Positions 28,801 to 36,038 are shown, numbered from the stretch's first letter. The stretch: 64,000 bases of DNA from Ovis canadensis (GCF_042477335.2 NC_091247.1:7462501-7526500); one strand, 5' to 3'. Numbers and translations are program-made. Notes: a model not told the origin generated them from the sequence alone.

Positions 28801-31800
28801 GATAAACATCCTTTCTAGTGGTTGCATAATATTCTATCAAGTGACTAGATCATATTTCATTTACCATTCTTCTAATATTAGATATACTTAAACTGGCTAT
28901 AATTCTTTATTCATATGAATAATACTATGGTAAAGAGCTTGTGCCCAAAATTTCTTCAGTACTTCTGTCTTTTAGATATATTCTCAGAAGTGGAATTATC
29001 AGAAGAGGGCATACAAAAAAAAATATTAAAACTCTAAAAAAGATGTAACATTTATTATGTTAATTATAATCACAACACTAGTAATAATTGAACGTCATCT
29101 TAACACTTTAGGGCTTCCCATGTAGCTCAGCTGGTAAAGAATCCGCCTGCAACACAGGAGACGCCGGTTCCATTCCTGGGCAGGAAGATCCACTGGAGAA
29201 AGGACAGGCTACCCACTCTAGCATTCTTGGGCTTCCCTGGTGGCTCAGCTGGTAAAGAATCTGCCTGCAACGTGGGAGACCTGGGTTCGATCCCTGGGGT
29301 GGGAAGATCCCCTGGAGAAGGGAATGGCTACCCACTCCAGTAGTCTGGCCTGGAGAATTCCAGGAATTCTATAGTCCACGGGGTCGCAAAGAGTCGGACC
29401 AGACTGAGCAACTTTCACTTTTGTTTTAACTTTATCCTTACAGAGTCAGAAATGGGGGATGAACATGAAGAATTTTTCTTTACTAATTATACACTTGGAA
29501 ATGCCCTAAAAACCTCAGCCTGTGACCTAAGCAGCTAGCTAAGTGGAAAAGGACGAAAAGGCAAGTCAGTATGAGATAGAGGAAAGATCTGAGAATCTTT
29601 CCTAGCCTGCAGTGGTAAAATGGTTTTTGTACCCCTACCCTCCAGCAGCCAATCAAGTAGCACTGGTATCTTTTTAGAAAAGGAATCACTAAGATACAAA
29701 GAAAAGTAGAGACTTGGAAAACTTCAACAACTAGGCTGTAAGACAACACTGCATTTCAGTAAAGAGAACTGGGGAATGCATAATGCTTCTTTTAGAAATA
29801 TAATGGGAATTAATTTTAGGAATAAAAAAAGGTGTTTACTTCCTATTTCAAAGAGAAGGAGGAAAATATTTTTTGGTAATAAAAGCTACACAAAGAACCA
29901 CAGAATCCATCCAAGAACATAACACTTACCAGTTCTCTCAGAGCTGACCTTCCTAGCAGAATTGTCCACAGTTCTCTACTGCTCCTGAAAAATGATAGAA
30001 AGCAGAGGTAAGTTTCCTCTTTTGGGAAAAAAAAAAGTATATTTTAGAATTAATGAAACATAGTAATTAATGAAATACAGTACATCTTCTACGCTAAAAA
30101 GATGCTTCAATTTAGTATTTCTGTCTCCTCCCTTTTCATTAATATGTAGTGACTAATAAGGAACAAGAATCTAGAAAAAGACTAATCTATTTCAGGACTC
30201 CCATCACCTCCAGAAATACATGACATAATGTACTTTCTCAATCAAGCAAAGTCAACAGTCATTACAAATGGCACTACATTCACTCACTCCTTAACGAATT
30301 CCCACTAGGTGGTATCTGCAGTGCTGAATACAGAAGCCAAATAAAAACACAGGAGAGGTGGGGCCAGGTCTTGGTGTCAAATGGTGGTCTCCAGCACAGC
30401 TCACCCCAATGAGTACTCCCTAGTACCTGTGCCACCAGTGTCCCTGACCCCACAGTGAGTCACAGTTGCCCTCCCACCCTGCCCGGCTCCCCAGAAAGAC
30501 CCTCCAAGACGATCAGCTCATCACTCAACAACAGGCATATGAAGATTTCTGGAGAAATGTGCCATCTCTGGGAAATATGGAGACTGAGATGAAAAAAAAG
30601 TGAGTCCTTCAATAAAAGTACATCACAGCAAGAGGACAAAAAGCATGAAGGAACACGGTGAACCGGTGCATGTATCGCCCAGAACAGCCTCTGTCTTCTC
30701 TTTAGCATGGAGCCACAGAAGCAAATTCCGCTTCCTACATCATACTTTCATATATGCTTTGCTCAGATTCACCAACTATTACTTATTATTTTCTTTCTCC
30801 CTCTTTGCATCTGTATAATTATATATAATACAAACATGCATATATCTGCATATGTGTACACATGCACACATTTCCCCAAAACTATACAAAATCGTATTAG
30901 AGACACATTCCTTTTTCTGTAAACATTTCAGTGTGTTTTTCCTAAAAGCAAGGACATCTTACACAGTCCAACTATCAAAACCAAGAAATTAGAACTTTCC
31001 TGGTAGTACAGTGGGTAACAGTCCACCTGCCACAGAGGAAGGAGCCTGGCAAGCTACACATTCCATGGGGTCGCAAAGAGTCGGACACAACCAAGAGACA
31101 AAGCACACCACAGCCCAGTCAACGCAAGGGGCACGGGTTCAATCCCTGGTCTAGGAAGATTCCATGTGCTGTGGAGCAGCTAAGACTGTATACCACAGGT
31201 ACTAAAGCCTGCATGCCTGGAGCCTATGCTCTGCAGCGAGAAGCCACCGAAGCCCCCACACCGCAACAACGAGCTTCCCCCAGTTGCTGCAAGCAGAGGA
31301 AGCCCAAGTGCAGCAAAGAAGACTCAGCACAGCCAATAAATAAACAAATGGGGGAAAAAACAAACTGATACCAGAAAAGAAAGCACGCATAGAGTCCCTG
31401 CTCCCATCCAGTGAGCTCTTCAAATATACGCCCAACTATGCGCTAACCCCATTTCCTTCCCTCAGCCATGCCTTCGGAATTTCAGGAAAACTTGCTTTGT
31501 GTTTTGTTTTTTTTAAATCTACAATTAAATTTCAAAATGCAGCCATAAAGAAATTATCTCAAGAAAGGATTATAAAAAGCATAGGGATTATATTTGGGGA
31601 GATTCTAAGTGAGCCCTAGAAGAGTTACCTGAAACAATTAACAGTTTGGAAAGCCCATCTTCAGAGAGAAGATGAAAAGGTCCTAATAAAATATATTAGA
31701 CAGTTACCAAGAAGAATGCAAGTTATATAAACTATGAGGATAAATTGAAAAATCTTTTCCTCATCAAGGCAAAACACAAAGCACTAGCCCTATCTATTTA

Positions 31801-34800
31801 AAAATGGTCTTTTAGGATTTTTCCATCAAAAGAGGATTAAATTAGACATCTTAAAATCATAAATCTCTCTCCTAAGGGTTAATGCTATTAAGAAAACAAC
31901 TTCGATTCTGCTGAATCAATAATCACCAACTCCCACAACTGCACTGTGGAATCACTATAAATCATTTTTCTGATAACAAGAAAGCATTCACTATTTTAAA
32001 ATTAGGAGATTAGATCCAGTTGATGAAACAAGTATGCCCTTTGTACTGATAAACTATATTAAAAGGTATGACTAAATCAAGCCCTAAGAAATAAAGACAG
32101 AAGCAAACTGTTTAAAGAAATGTATAGTAAATTTTTAAAGAATGCCTTTTGTAAAGACAATAAGCATCTAACCTATTTGTTTGGTAAATCTGACTTAGCA
32201 AAAAATAAAGGGAGGCTTTATTTAAAATGTCATATACTGAGCAACTTGACTTCATTCACTTCTTACTTTATCACTGGAGAAGGAAACGGCAACCCACACC
32301 AGTATTCTTGCCTGGAGAATCCCATGCACAGAGGAACCTGGCTGGACACGACTGAGGTGACTAAGCAGCAGCAGCATACTACTTTCACTTTACCCAAGAC
32401 AGCTTCTGGTTTGCACCAAAAACATCAGGTATCTATCATATAATAAATAGCTAACAATGGGGCTAACACTATCCCATAGTTAATGGAAAGAAATTTATTA
32501 TTAACTGAAGGCTCTGGTATGCCTGAGTTAAATTACTCTTTCTGGATCGTACATCTTCCAATTTCAGAAGCGTGGGCACCAGTGAGCTCTAATTTATCAG
32601 CATTTGCCTTCAGAACTTTAGCTAAGTAGGTAGCATTGATTCCCAAGAGACTCAGAATACCACCACCTGTACTCAAGGACCACCTGCCAGGATCCAGAAT
32701 TCTTTGTTTACTCAAATCAAGCTGTGGGTTATTTGTTACACCAAAATCCATACAGTTCAAACAAACAATTTCCCAAAAGAGTGTTTCTCAGAATGAAGTT
32801 GGTCCTCAGGCCAAACAGCCAAATCAACCGAAAACAATACAGTAACATTGCAGAACCCTGGTCATTCCCAGAACCACACTTTCTCAGAGGTTAGGCTTGG
32901 GAAATCTACATTTTAAAATCAATTCCTAAATCACCACTGCTGGAGGGCATCAGTTTGTCTCAGAGGAGCAGGTCAAAGACCTGGTCAGTATAGATTTTTT
33001 TTTTTGCCTTTTATGTCTGATGAATCGGCTTTTTTGGGGGGTGGAGAGGGGAGAAAAAGATTCTGCTACAAAACAAGACTGAAGTAATGCAGTAACTTTT
33101 ATACTTACTAATTAAAAGAAGAAAATAGCTATTTCTTTAGAAATATTCTCATTTGCAAAACCAAGTCATAGCATGGTCTTTTTGTTATAAGGTGTCAAAA
33201 ATAATGTTTATTGAAAACAAGCTGGCTAACAAGATGAGCCAACATTTACTGAGCAGTTATGTGGGGGACCGTGCTAAGTCTTTAATGCTTTGTCTTACTG
33301 AATATTTCAACTGACCTATGAGGCAAATACTATCCGTATCATCTCATCAGGAAACTAAGGTTTCAGAGTGGTTAAGTAACTTCTGTAAGGCCACAAAGCT
33401 AATATTTAATGGAACCAGGGCTTGAACCTAGGCTTGCAAGACTCCAAAGTTTAATCATTGTAAGACAGGGCATCAAGTTGTACCCAGGAATTCACTCTGC
33501 AAGCAGATAAAGACTGAGGTGAAGTTTTCTGTCCTACAGTGGTATATCATACTCTAATACCGGGGCTGGCACACAGCAGGCCACCTCAATGAGAAGCCTG
33601 CGCACCACAACAAAGAGTAGCCCCTGCTCACCACAACTGAAAAAAAAAAAAGCCCACACAAAAGCAATGAAGACCAGCAGAGCAAAAACTAACAAATCAA
33701 TTTAAAAAAAACAAAACTCCGAGTCCCTTTCAGACCTGCAAACTAACTGGAACAGAAAAACTAGAAAAAAAAATTACATGCAGAAGTGCCAAGACATGGC
33801 AGAACAAAAGAGAAAACTGTAGCTTATCAGAAAGGAAATCATCCTAGAAATGAGTGTTACTGGCTCCTCAATTCCTACACATTTATGATCTAGGAATAAC
33901 GGAAACCAAATAAATCTAAGACCTTCACGACACTCATAAACTTAGTGTTGGGAATGATAAAGGATGTTAAACATAACACATTCAGCTAAAAAGTAGAAAG
34001 TACCAAAGGGCAGGACCCTAACAATTAGACACTACAAGGAATATAACCACAAATGACAGAAAAGAGTCAGAGAAGACAGTGATCACTAGGAACTAACCCA
34101 GGGATTGAAGGAAGACTTCACCTCAAACAGACCTGGAGGTTTGAGCAGGTGATTCTCAAGACTCAACAGACAAGATTGGAATTGTGATGTCCAATTCAAG
34201 CCTCAGGGTAACATTATCTACATATACTTTCAAGAAATGAAATAAGTGCTACAGTATCTGTCATTTATTTGCACAACAAGTAAATAAATTTGAGATAAGT
34301 ACAAACTAAGGCACAGAAATTAAATAATTTGCCTCAAAAGTGAGATTCAAAAAATTTATTGACTTGCAGCCCAATGTTCTAGCAGACAACATGGAACTCC
34401 ACTTCTCTAAAAGCTGGAGTAGGTGGAAATAGGAAATAATCAGAGATATCCACGTGGTTGGAAACCTTTGGATGAAAGCAACTAAGAGATTGGAAATACC
34501 ACGGAAGTAAAAATCCCTTTCATTAAAGAAGCCGCCTTGCCCTGCAGGAGCTAAACTTTACCCAAGATCCACAAGGACTGTAAGATAAGCCTGAGAAAAA
34601 GAAAGCACGGTGACCACGATGCTGCCCGACATAAGAGCTGACATGACACAACGGATGGAGGAAGAAGCAAACCGGTTCTCACAAAGTTCAGAAGCAGTTC
34701 AATGGACATTCCACAGATGAAAATCTCACTCAACAGAGAGGTGAAAGAAGCGACAAGTGGAATAAACATTTACTGAGAGTCTATTACTGCTCTTCTGGGT

Positions 34801-35774
34801 GTTGAGGCTACAGCAGTTAAGTGAAGAGGACAAAAAAGTGGGGAGACGTTGCTGGAACAAGGGGGAAAAAAAAGTGGCAGGCGCGGTTGGGCGGGACGGG
34901 TGGAAGGGAGAATGGAGAACACTTTGAAGCTACAAGTGAGAGATGCAAGTGCGGCGATCCGGCTAAAGCTTCCGAGTGGGACACTCCAGCTGGGAGCTGG
35001 GTTTGTGAGTCATCTGTAAATTACAAGGTGCCTCCCCAGAGTTGTGGGAGTTCAAGGAGATAACGCGGAGAACCAGAAAGCGCGTCGCCAGGGTTTGGCG
35101 CTAGTACGCTAGTAAGAACTGTCTTTTTAATATTTTCTCTTCCTGCCCTTTTAAAGCCCAGTAACAGCGCCCGGGATGCCGACTGAAGGAATCAGTGCAA
35201 GAGAAAACGACTAGATGGATGAATGAAAGAGCGGCGAAAAAGGGCAGAAACCGCAAGGAGGTGGTTCCCCCACTCGCGAAACAGACCTCCCGGCGAGAGC
35301 ACATGGCGGAACCGGGGGAGAGCCCGCCGGGCACGGGAGGCTGCGGCGGGGACCGGGTGGGGGCTCCCCCGGGCAACCGCGAAGCGCCCCGTCGCGCCTC
35401 GAGGGAGCGTCACACCGGACAGGAAGCGCGGTGAGGGGGGGAGGGGGCGCCGAGGGACGCGCCGCCGGGAGAGGGGAGGGAAGGAGAAGGGCCGGGTGAG
35501 GAGACGGGAGGCCGGCGCCTCGGGAAGGGGGGAGGCGCCGGCCCCCCTTTCACAGAAGTCGCCTCATATCCCCGCGCGCGGGGACCGTTTGGCCGTAACC
35601 GCCTCCCGTCCCGGCGCCCGTACACCTAGCCGGCCTTCATCCTGCCACTGCCGCCACATCTCGCCCTCAACTCCCGCCCCGGCTTGCGCTTGGTTTGGAC
35701 CCCGCGCCTCAGTCATCCCCGCCGACTCGGCCCGCTCCGCACCTCACACACGGACCGCCGGCGGCAGCCGCCAT
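1664..35774 (-). CDS. NUP188: NUP188 nucleoporin, 5' part of gene (exons 1-30)
   Basis: Nup188 is a large alpha-solenoid scaffold protein of the nuclear-pore inner ring; it pairs with NUP93 and influences passage of membrane proteins. Seen: thirty exons, each bounded by AG and GT on the minus strand, whose lengths add to 3351 nt, exactly 1117 codons with every phase closing. The protein starts [11 protein letters not shown] and matches mammalian NUP188 (about 1749 aa) closely. It is mostly helical; the stretch encoded by the exon at 9981-10133 ([20 protein letters not shown]) is strand-rich and fits the SH3-like insertion known in this family (inference). The remaining 3' exons are outside the window. 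The gene is divergent from DOLK, 0.4 kb away start to start. Its introns hold an L1/BovB nest near 21-24 kb. Confidence 0.97.
2290..2357 (-). CDS. NUP188: NUP188 coding exon 29
   Basis: 68 nt (residues 1030-1051 plus two bases), [20 protein letters not shown] and onward. Acceptor CTCCACAG, donor GTGAGT. Confidence 0.94.
2747..2816 (-). CDS. NUP188: NUP188 coding exon 28
   Basis: 70 nt (residues 1006-1029), [20 protein letters not shown] and onward. Acceptor CTTTTCAG, donor GTGAGT. Confidence 0.94.
3323..3492 (-). CDS. NUP188: NUP188 coding exon 27
   Basis: 170 nt (residues 950-1005 plus two bases), beginning [20 protein letters not shown]. Acceptor CACTGCAG, donor GTGAGT, where the exon ends AA so that Lys1006 is split. 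Confidence 0.95.
3610..3816 (-). CDS. NUP188: NUP188 coding exon 26
   Basis: 207 nt, 69 codons (residues 881-949), beginning [20 protein letters not shown]. Acceptor CCCCTAG, donor GTGAGC. Confidence 0.96.
4821..4927 (-). CDS. NUP188: NUP188 coding exon 25
   Basis: 107 nt (residues 845-880), [20 protein letters not shown] and onward to KRLAT. Acceptor CTTCTTCAG, donor GTAGGA. Confidence 0.95.
5405..5540 (-). repeat. MIR SINE relic
   Basis: Reverse-orientation MIR features: a CTATCCCCATTTTATAGA-type block followed by CCAAGGTCAAAGCTGG. Old, diverged, in NUP188 intron 24. Confidence 0.65.
5744..5883 (-). CDS. NUP188: NUP188 coding exon 24
   Basis: 140 nt (residues 798-844 plus one base), beginning [20 protein letters not shown]. 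Acceptor CACCCTAG, donor GTATGT. The GQGQGQ run comes from a GGCCAGG tandem in the DNA. Confidence 0.95.
6187..6315 (-). CDS. NUP188: NUP188 coding exon 23
   Basis: 129 nt (residues 755-797 plus two bases), [20 protein letters not shown] and onward to DMVMAAQPR. Acceptor TCTTCCAG, donor GTAGGC. Confidence 0.95.
6992..7058 (-). CDS. NUP188: NUP188 coding exon 22
   Basis: 67 nt (residues 733-754 plus two bases), [20 protein letters not shown]. Acceptor GAGTCCAG, donor GTAGGA. Confidence 0.93.
7170..7290 (-). CDS. NUP188: NUP188 coding exon 21
   Basis: 121 nt (residues 693-732 plus one base), [20 protein letters not shown] and onward to HGVREQI. Acceptor CTTATAG, donor GTAAGG. Confidence 0.94.
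7934..8060 (-). repeat. Bov-tA SINE, partial, reverse
   Basis: Ruminant tRNA-Glu-derived SINE: CAGGCAAGAATACTGGAGTG core and the 5' end read in reverse as GGGAAGCCCC. In NUP188 intron 20. Confidence 0.9.
8362..8476 (-). CDS. NUP188: NUP188 coding exon 20
   Basis: 115 nt (residues 654-692), beginning [20 protein letters not shown]. Acceptor TTCCCCAG, donor GTAAAA (weak position +5). Confidence 0.95.
9197..9273 (-). CDS. NUP188: NUP188 coding exon 19
   Basis: 77 nt (residues 629-653 plus two bases), [20 protein letters not shown] and onward. Acceptor CTCTCCAG, donor GTGAGC. Only 90 nt of intron separate it from exon 18. Confidence 0.94.
9364..9451 (-). CDS. NUP188: NUP188 coding exon 18
   Basis: 88 nt (residues 599-628), [20 protein letters not shown] and onward. 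Acceptor CAACCAG, donor GTGAGA. Confidence 0.94.
9661..9787 (-). CDS. NUP188: NUP188 coding exon 17
   Basis: 127 nt (residues 557-598 plus two bases), beginning [20 protein letters not shown]. Acceptor CCCCTCAG, donor GTCAGC. Confidence 0.95.
9981..10133 (-). CDS. NUP188: NUP188 coding exon 16 (SH3-like region)
   Basis: 153 nt (residues 506-556 plus one base). Encodes [20 protein letters not shown] then [20 protein letters not shown], alternating strand-like segments that fit the SH3-like insertion of Nup188. Acceptor ATTTTAG, donor GTGAGC. Confidence 0.95.
11654..11780 (-). CDS. NUP188: NUP188 coding exon 15
   Basis: 127 nt (residues 464-505 plus one base), beginning [20 protein letters not shown]. 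Acceptor TTGGCAG, donor GTGAGA. Confidence 0.94.
12085..12283 (-). repeat. Bov-tA SINE, reverse
   Basis: Near full-length tRNA-Glu SINE: CCAGGCTCCTCTGTCCATGG, CAGGCAAGAATACTAGAGAG, ending CCAGGGAAGCCCA. In NUP188 intron 14. Confidence 0.92.
12547..12666 (-). CDS. NUP188: NUP188 coding exon 14
   Basis: 120 nt, 40 codons (residues 424-463), beginning [20 protein letters not shown]. Acceptor GCCATAG, donor GTAGGT. Confidence 0.94.
13576..13641 (-). CDS. NUP188: NUP188 coding exon 13
   Basis: 66 nt, 22 codons (residues 402-423), [20 protein letters not shown] plus GT. Acceptor CAACAG, donor GTAAGT. Confidence 0.94.
14290..14415 (+). repeat. Ruminant LINE 3'-end relic (L1-type, tentative)
   Basis: Shares the layout of the better-preserved copy at 28245: GGGAGGGAGGTTCAAGAGGG, then a GGCTGATTCATGTAG block and an AAGTAATTATCCTCC tail. 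More diverged; the family name is from memory and not certain. Confidence 0.5.
14948..15037 (-). CDS. NUP188: NUP188 coding exon 12
   Basis: 90 nt, 30 codons (residues 372-401), [20 protein letters not shown] and onward. Acceptor TTGTTACAG, donor GTCAGT. Confidence 0.95.
15600..15760 (+). repeat. MIR SINE relic
   Basis: Diverged MIR-like order: a TTCAAGAGGGACCC block, TTCTCAGTTTCAATTTCCTA, ATGTAAAACAGGGTAATAAT, then a GTTGTGAGGATCAAACAAGA tail. Confidence 0.6.
15907..16107 (-). CDS. NUP188: NUP188 coding exon 11
   Basis: 201 nt, 67 codons (residues 305-371), beginning [20 protein letters not shown]. Acceptor CATTAG, donor GTGAGC. Confidence 0.96.
16618..16838 (-). repeat. CHR-type SINE, reverse
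   Basis: Cetartiodactyl tRNA-Glu SINE read in reverse: TTCCCTGACCAGGGA in the middle and GACCACCAGGGAAGTCCCT at the element's 5' end. In NUP188 intron 10. Confidence 0.85.
16968..17082 (-). CDS. NUP188: NUP188 coding exon 10
   Basis: 115 nt (residues 266-304), [20 protein letters not shown] and onward. Acceptor TTTTCTAG, donor GTGAAC. Confidence 0.94.
17265..17387 (-). repeat. CHR-type SINE fragment, reverse
   Basis: GCCAGGGATTGCACCCGGGT and CTCTAGACCACCAGGGAATT identify a reversed, truncated CHR element. First of two close copies in NUP188 intron 9. Confidence 0.8.
17430..17559 (-). repeat. CHR-type SINE fragment, reverse
   Basis: TTCCCTGACCAGGGATCAAA, CCTAACCACTGTTCCACCAG and the end GGGAAGTCT. 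Same orientation as the copy about 45 bp to the left, but with different sequence, so these are probably separate insertions. Confidence 0.85.
18123..18334 (-). CDS. NUP188: NUP188 coding exon 9
   Basis: 212 nt (residues 196-265 plus two bases), beginning [20 protein letters not shown]; includes [18 protein letters not shown]. Acceptor GTTTTGCAG, donor GTAAGT. Confidence 0.96.
20231..20350 (-). CDS. NUP188: NUP188 coding exon 8
   Basis: 120 nt, 40 codons (residues 156-195), beginning [20 protein letters not shown]. Acceptor TTTTTAAG, donor GTATGT. Confidence 0.93.
20488..20580 (-). CDS. NUP188: NUP188 coding exon 7
   Basis: 93 nt, 31 codons (residues 125-155), beginning [20 protein letters not shown]. 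Acceptor TTCCCAG, donor GTAAGC. The intron before it (20581-24495, 3.9 kb) holds the L1/BovB nest. Confidence 0.93.
21290..21449 (+). repeat. Older interspersed repeat, left half
   Basis: AATCAACAAGGATCTACGAT to TTCATATAACTGAAT. It continues after the BovB at 23236 (CACTGCGCTATACACTTGAA to AATCAACTATACTTCAATG). A common ungulate dispersed repeat; I cannot name the family with confidence. Confidence 0.6.
21440..21449. repeat. Target-site duplication, left copy
   Basis: ATAACTGAAT, directly before the BovB; identical to 23226-23235. Removing the BovB and one copy restores a continuous older repeat. Confidence 0.8.
21450..23225 (+). mobile_element. BovB (RTE) LINE, 5'-truncated, flanked by a target-site duplication
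   Basis: About 1.78 kb of the roughly 3.2-kb BovB. Readable blocks: [10 protein letters not shown]-type text near 22140, [20 protein letters not shown] near 22440 (YADD changed to YAAD), [20 protein letters not shown] near 22700, and [20 protein letters not shown] near 23070, then the GACTGAACTGAACTGA tail. Several stops and frameshifts, so it is not functional. The 10-bp word ATAACTGAAT at 21440-21449 recurs at 23226-23235. Confidence 0.93.
23226..23235. repeat. Target-site duplication, right copy
   Basis: ATAACTGAAT, directly after the BovB 3' tail; identical to 21440-21449. Confidence 0.8.
24496..24540 (-). CDS. NUP188: NUP188 coding exon 6
   Basis: 45 nt, 15 codons (residues 110-124), [15 protein letters not shown]. 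Acceptor CTTCAG, donor GTCAGT. Too short to show as an open frame of its own; found by splice sites and homology. Confidence 0.92.
25025..25105 (-). CDS. NUP188: NUP188 coding exon 5
   Basis: 81 nt, 27 whole codons (residues 83-109), [20 protein letters not shown] and onward. Acceptor TGTTTGTAG; donor GTTTGT, a weaker-than-usual but valid GT site. Confidence 0.92.
25662..25746 (-). CDS. NUP188: NUP188 coding exon 4
   Basis: 85 nt, acceptor TTTTCATAG, donor GTGAGT. Encodes residues 54-82, including [20 protein letters not shown]. Confidence 0.93.
25985..26115 (-). repeat. MIR SINE relic
   Basis: Reverse MIR layout: ACTATCCCCATTTTGCAAAT, then AAATAACTTACCAAAAATCT, CACAGCTAATAAAG. Old and diverged. 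Confidence 0.6.
26818..26841. repeat. TAA microsatellite
   Basis: AATAATAGTAATAATAATAA-type run in NUP188 intron 3; probably length-polymorphic. Confidence 0.8.
27310..27480 (+). repeat. MIR SINE, well preserved
   Basis: GGTTCGAATCCTGGTTCTAC, CTAGCTGTGTGACCTTGGGC and ATCTGTAAAATGGAAACAAT in order: the classic MIR core and tail, predating placental radiation. Confidence 0.9.
28245..28451 (+). repeat. Ruminant LINE 3' end with A-rich tail
   Basis: GGATGGGATGGGGAGGGAGG, ACCCATGGCTGATTCACGGC, CTGTAAAGTAATTAGCCTCC, then AATTAAAATAAA and (AAAAT)n at 28425-28450. Most like the 3' end of a ruminant L1; family assignment tentative. Confidence 0.65.
28528..28601 (-). CDS. NUP188: NUP188 coding exon 3
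   Basis: 74 nt, acceptor TTTCCCAG, donor GTATGG. Encodes [20 protein letters not shown] and onward to KPP plus two bases (residues 30-53). Confidence 0.93.
29111..29424 (+). repeat. Two Bov-tA SINEs head to tail
   Basis: First copy 29111-29228 (GGGCTTCCCATGTAGCTCAG to CCCACTCTAGCATTCTT), cut off where the second begins at 29229 (GGGCTTCCCTGGTGGCTCAG to GACTGAGCAACTTTCACTTT). The tRNA-Glu-related A and B boxes are visible in both. In NUP188 intron 2. Confidence 0.93.
29930..29984 (-). CDS. NUP188: NUP188 coding exon 2
   Basis: 55 nt, acceptor TTTTTCAG, donor GTAAGT. Completes Arg11 and encodes [18 protein letters not shown] (to residue 29). Separated from exon 1 by a 5.8-kb intron, the largest in this gene within the window. 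Confidence 0.93.
30991..31352 (+). repeat. CHR SINE split by Bov-tA-like sequence
   Basis: CHR start AGAACTTTCCTGGTAGTACA and body GTTCAATCCCTGGTCTAGGA are separated by about 70 bp carrying CATGGGGTCGCAAAGAGTCG GACAC, which belongs to the Bov-tA/BovB 3' region. Ends in AATAAATAAACAAAT. In NUP188 intron 1. Confidence 0.75.
32275..32375 (+). repeat. Bov-tA SINE, 3' fragment
   Basis: GGAGAAGGAAACGGCAACCC, CCAGTATTCTTGCCTGGAGA, GGACACGACTGAGGTGACTA, then (AGC)n. In NUP188 intron 1. Confidence 0.88.
33310..33455 (-). repeat. MIR SINE relic
   Basis: Reverse MIR: CTATGAGGCAAATACTATCC, GGTTAAGTAACTTCTGTAAG, GGGCTTGAACCTAGGCTTG. In NUP188 intron 1. Confidence 0.75.
33570..33710 (+). repeat. CHR-type SINE 3' fragment
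   Basis: GAAGCCTGCGCACCACAACA, GTAGCCCCTGCTCACCACAA and an A-rich tail fit the 3' part of a CHR element. Confidence 0.6.
35743..35774 (-). CDS. NUP188: NUP188 coding exon 1
   Basis: Start codon at 35774-35772 inside AAGATGGCGGC, which gives a strong start context and is also a YY1-type motif. Encodes [10 protein letters not shown] and two bases of Arg11, followed by a GTGCGG donor. The start matches the conserved N-terminus of the family. Confidence 0.95.
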
Positions 35775-35777
35775 CTT
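35767..35777 (-). promoter_or_regulatory. YY1-type motif over the NUP188 start codon
   Basis: Reads AAGATGGCGGC on the minus strand, the well-known YY1 consensus that in many housekeeping genes includes the start codon. Confidence 0.7.
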
Positions 35778-35792
35778 CGCGCGCGCGCGCGC
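35778..35792. repeat. Alternating CG run
   Basis: Fifteen bases of perfectly alternating C and G just upstream of the NUP188 start codon, so within its 5' UTR or core promoter. Such runs can adopt Z-DNA. Confidence 0.9.
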
Positions 35793-35818
35793 CCCCAGCC
35801 CCGCCCCCAGACGCCACG

Positions 35819-35869
35819 CCCACGTGACCGCGCGCTTCCAGGGCGTGGACCGGGTTTTCGTCACGTGGG
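35819..35869. promoter_or_regulatory. Inverted pair of CACGTG E-boxes
   Basis: CCCACGTGAC at 35819-35828 and its exact reverse complement GTCACGTGGG at 35860-35869, centres 41 bp apart (about four helical turns). CACGTG with flanking GT/AC is bound by USF, MYC/MAX and TFE-type bHLH-ZIP proteins. Placed between the two genes. Confidence 0.75.
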
Positions 35870-35887
35870 TGCGGGGGCGGGGCCAAC

Positions 35888-35941
35888 ATGGCGTTGCCGG
35901 GAGAGGTGAGGAGCCCCAGGCACGCGCGGCCGAGGCTGTGA
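35888..35941 (+). CDS. Possible upstream ORF in the DOLK leader
   Basis: ATG in a good context (CAACATGG) followed by 17 codons (MALPGEVRSPRHARPRL) and TGA. It is the only ATG between the E-boxes and the DOLK start. It counts only if transcription starts before 35888, which cannot be seen. Codon 7 onward (GAG then GTGAGG) also looks like a splice donor. Confidence 0.35.
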   Translation: MALPGEVRSPRHARPRL

Positions 35942-36038
35942 GGGAGGTGGCAGAGGGGAGACGTCTACGCCGTGAGTGGGAACTGGTGGAGGAAAGCCTG
36001 ACGCCGACTCCCAGGCAGCATAGAGTGGCCTACAGTGG

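Larger units (their letters stand above)
29985..35742 (-). other. NUP188: NUP188 intron 1
   Basis: 5.8 kb. Apart from the repeats at 30991, 32275, 33310 and 33570 I see no exon. The end nearest the promoter (about 35100-35742) is GC-rich and part of the CpG island; 35428-35520 is a purine-rich G-run stretch that could form G-quadruplexes. Confidence 0.7.

Noticed and set aside
29111-29424. Possible tRNA genes (tRNA-Glu-like A and B boxes)
   Set aside because: These and the many similar hits are Bov-tA or CHR SINEs, which derive from tRNA-Glu. No intact cloverleaf with a proper acceptor stem was seen.
35223-35909. 228-codon arginine-rich frame across the CpG island
   Set aside because: Arg, Gly and Pro richness follows directly from the CpG island. 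It overlaps NUP188 exon 1 and the promoter.
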